A stretch of 22,087 nt of DNA from a virus, in IMG/VR virus record IMGVR_UViG_3300030380_002799, positions 1 to 22,087 of that record. One strand, 5' to 3'. Below the pieces are notes generated by a model. It searched no databases, was not told the DNA's origin, and worked only from the letters and a program-made list of their open reading frames with translations. Positions 20,015-22,087 of the stretch are shown here, piece after piece. A program made the position numbers and the translations under genes. Position 1 is the first letter of the stretch; every line of letters starts with the position of its first letter.

Positions 20015-20293
20015 ATGGCACTAACAGAAGAAACAGAATACGATTGTGAGATCAGGGGTCCACATAAAAATGTGCAAGTCCGAAAATCAACAATCATTAA
20101 AAAAGACGACGTAGAAATAAGTCGCACTTACCACAGGCACGTTTTAGTCTGTCGTACAAAGACAGACGACACATGGGGTGATACAGACATCAGCGGTGAA
20201 GACGCATCAATACAAGCTGTATGTAACGCAGTCTGGACAGACGATGTTAAGTCTGCATATGAAAAAGAAATGGACGCACAGGAGCTACCGTAA
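20015..20293 (+). CDS. Unknown 92-residue protein between the two fibre genes
   Basis: The protein starts ALTEETEYDCEIRGPHKNVQ and continues with VRKSTIIKKDDVEISRTYHR, CRTKTDDTWGDTDISGEDAS and NAVWTDDVKSAYEKEMDAQE. I recall this family ('AxTKETExDxIxVxGxYKxVQVRxAT') from many marine phage fibre regions, unassigned. Predicted beta strands followed by a C-terminal helix suggest a small globular protein, with Cys near residues 10, 46 and 70. AAGGAAAT upstream is the ribosome site. Its position between fibres makes a fibre chaperone, adaptor or connector plausible, but nothing demonstrates this. Confidence 0.75.
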   Translation: MALTEETEYDCEIRGPHKNVQVRKSTIIKKDDVEISRTYHRHVLVCRTKTDDTWGDTDISGEDASIQAVCNAVWTDDVKSAYEKEMDAQELP

Positions 20294-20296
20294 TAG

Positions 20297-22087
20297 ATGG
20301 CATATCTAGGCAGAACACCGTCACAGGCTGTACGCAGTCGGTATTATTTTACAGCTTCGGGAGGAGAGACCTCTCTCAGTGGTAATGACAGTAGTGGTAA
20401 TACACTTACCTTTACTGATGGTAATTATGTCGATGTCAACTTAAACGGTGCTACGTTAGTTGCAGGTTCCGACTACAATACAACAACTGCAAACACCATT
20501 GGGGGGTTAGCGGCTTTAGCAGCTAGTGATGTTGTTGAGATAGTAGTTTACGATACATTCAGTGTGTTTGGTGGTAATGTTCTGGGTGATTTTACAATCA
20601 GTAATGGCACACTTACGGCTCAGGCCGTGTCTGTCTCTTCATTATCTACTACAGGCAATATAACTTTTGGAGACAACGATAAAGCCATATTTGGAGCAGG
20701 GTCAGATCTAAGCATATACCATGATGGCAGTCGCAGCATCATACAAGACAGTGGGACGGGCAACCTAAGAATACAAGCTAATAATCTTGAGCTTAACAAT
20801 GCTGATAACAGTGAGAACTATTTGTTTGCAGCAAATAATGGCGCAGTAACTCTTTACTACGACAACTCAGCCAAACTCGCCACCACCTCTACTGGTGTAG
20901 ATGTTACTGGCACTCTTATAGCAACTAAATTAGCAAGTGATAATGGTGTATTAGAGCTAGATGATAATGGAAGTCATAACGGAATTATAAATTCCCCTGC
21001 TTCAATGCGTATAAACATTGACAGTGATAACAGTACAACAGGTGAATATTTTTCTGTTGGTCACAATCAAACGGCTATAGATAACAATAATATTTTATTT
21101 AAGGTTCAAGATGACGGCAAGGTTGGAATTGGAAATACTAGCCCTCCTGAATTTTTAACAATAGGTGATGCTACGACTGACGGTGCAAGTAGAATACAGT
21201 TTTTTTCTACTACAAATGGGGTAAACACTATTCACTTTGGAGATGGTGCTAGTGCGGCTGCTTATAGAGGATACATACAATACGCTCATTCCAATGACAG
21301 TTTGGTTTTTGGCACAAGTGCGGCAGATAGGGTTACAATTGATAGCTCTGGTCGTGTTGGAATTGGCATAACTCCTGCTGCTGTTTCTGATAGTACTGGT
21401 ACGGATAGTTTACAGTTAGGTGGTTCTTTTCTAGTCCACTTTGATGAAGATGGCGCAGGAACAACATCCCTGAGTAACAATTTATACTGGAATGGAAGTG
21501 CTAATAAGGCATTGTTTACTGGAGCTACAAGCCAATACTATCAAGATGGCGGTACACATGTTTGGAGAAATAGTGGAAGTACAAGTGCAGGAAGCACTGC
21601 TACTATTTCAGAACGTATGCGCATCGATAGCTCAGGTAACTTTCTTGTGGGTAAAACCTCTACTAGTATTGTAAACGCAGGGTCAGCGTTATTTGCTGAC
21701 GGAAGAGCAAATCATGCTAGTACTGCTGGTCCTCCATTAGCGGTTGCTCGCCCATCAGGAGATGGTGATTTAATAAATGGGTACCTTAACACAAGTTTAA
21801 ATCTACGTTTAGGTTCTTTAAGCGATGGGTCTGCTTACTTTAGTGGAAGCAACAATAACTTTGGTGGATTAAGATTAAATCATACTCCAAGGTCAATTAC
21901 TCCCTGTGAATATACAGGAGCAAACTACGACAACAGCGTGGACTTGGGCCAAAGCTCAGTAAGATATGACGATATCTACGCAACCAACGGAACCATTCAA
22001 ACCTCTGACGCTAACGAAAAGCAAGACATCGAAGCTCTATCTGATGCTGAGAAACGAGTAGCTACAGCCGCCAAAGGTTTAATTAAG
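20297..22087 (+). CDS. Tail fibre protein with S74 intramolecular chaperone, partial
   Basis: The frame is open for 597 codons to the window edge, so the 3' end is missing. The anchor (YLGRTPSQAVRSRYYFTASG, residues 3-22, and SLSGNDSSGNTLTFTDGNYV with the following IGGLAALAASDVVEIVVYDT) is the N-terminal fibre domain of many marine phages. The shaft has repeated phrases: YHDGS, DVTGT, RVGIG and ERMRIDSSG. At the end TSDANEKQDIEALSDAEKRV starts a Peptidase_S74-type chaperone, with the Ser570-Asp571 cleavage site and Lys575 five residues on, as in endosialidase chaperones (S911/K916). Such domains trimerise the fibre and cut themselves off. It follows the preceding stop by three bases; the ribosome site is weak. 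Confidence 0.88.
   Translation, partial: MAYLGRTPSQAVRSRYYFTASGGETSLSGNDSSGNTLTFTDGNYVDVNLNGATLVAGSDYNTTTANTIGGLAALAASDVVEIVVYDTFSVFGGNVLGDFTISNGTLTAQAVSVSSLSTTGNITFGDNDKAIFGAGSDLSIYHDGSRSIIQDSGTGNLRIQANNLELNNADNSENYLFAANNGAVTLYYDNSAKLATTSTGVDVTGTLIATKLASDNGVLELDDNGSHNGIINSPASMRINIDSDNSTTGEYFSVGHNQTAIDNNNILFKVQDDGKVGIGNTSPPEFLTIGDATTDGASRIQFFSTTNGVNTIHFGDGASAAAYRGYIQYAHSNDSLVFGTSAADRVTIDSSGRVGIGITPAAVSDSTGTDSLQLGGSFLVHFDEDGAGTTSLSNNLYWNGSANKALFTGATSQYYQDGGTHVWRNSGSTSAGSTATISERMRIDSSGNFLVGKTSTSIVNAGSALFADGRANHASTAGPPLAVARPSGDGDLINGYLNTSLNLRLGSLSDGSAYFSGSNNNFGGLRLNHTPRSITPCEYTGANYDNSVDLGQSSVRYDDIYATNGTIQTSDANEKQDIEALSDAEKRVATAAKGLIK

Overview
This window is a contiguous piece of a tailed double-stranded DNA phage genome (Caudoviricetes). 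Every supported gene is on the + strand, genes are tightly packed, and many start codons overlap the previous stop (TAATG, ATGA or TGATG). A P22-type portal, a head-completion protein of the P22 gp4 type, an adaptor-like protein, and no tape-measure or long-tail genes point to a short-tailed (podovirus-like) particle. Many small proteins look like those I associate with uncultured marine phages: the MRGGGMVKK repeat protein, Lys-rich proteins resembling DUF6321 and DUF5872, 'ARFATGKHAYGISDRSG', and fibre proteins of the 'GRTPSQAVRSRYYFTASG' and 'DDYEEGTW' types. The gene-transfer-agent-like holin suggests an alphaproteobacterial host, but that is inference.

Layout. 1-1160: four very small unknown genes with three rho-independent terminators; two of the terminators sit directly in front of the ribosome site of the next gene as a repeated cassette. 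1160-1551: a gene-free stretch with a GC-rich, inverted-repeat-rich core, ending in a near-consensus sigma-70 promoter. 1552-5427: large terminase and portal. 5427-8022: a small-protein and lysis block with five putative membrane proteins (one with an EF-hand loop), a tiny Lys-rich peptide, a three-TM-type holin and an M15-family L-Ala-D-Glu endopeptidase. After a terminator-like hairpin come an unknown 65-residue protein, a GroES-like co-chaperonin, the scaffold, two structural-type proteins and the major capsid protein (8087-11666).

A 161-nt gap after the capsid gene holds an extended -10 promoter, a long hairpin, a strong terminator and a further hairpin. Then follow two beta-rich virion-type proteins, a block of very basic small proteins (12589-13516 and 14090-14221) around a 'CPFA' protein, the head-completion and adaptor genes, two further beta-rich proteins, and a fibre region (17584 to the right edge) with two large fibres. 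The second fibre ends in an S74 self-cleaving chaperone cut off by the window end.

The most striking observation is a domain of about 106 residues that occurs twice, in neighbouring virion genes (14225-15229 and 15229-16038). Both copies keep a His...Cys-x2-His-x2-Met pattern, the ligand set and local spacing of type-1 copper proteins such as amicyanin. One copy is joined to the front of the head-completion domain, the other ends a separate protein. No small terminase, integrase, tRNA or CRISPR array was seen.
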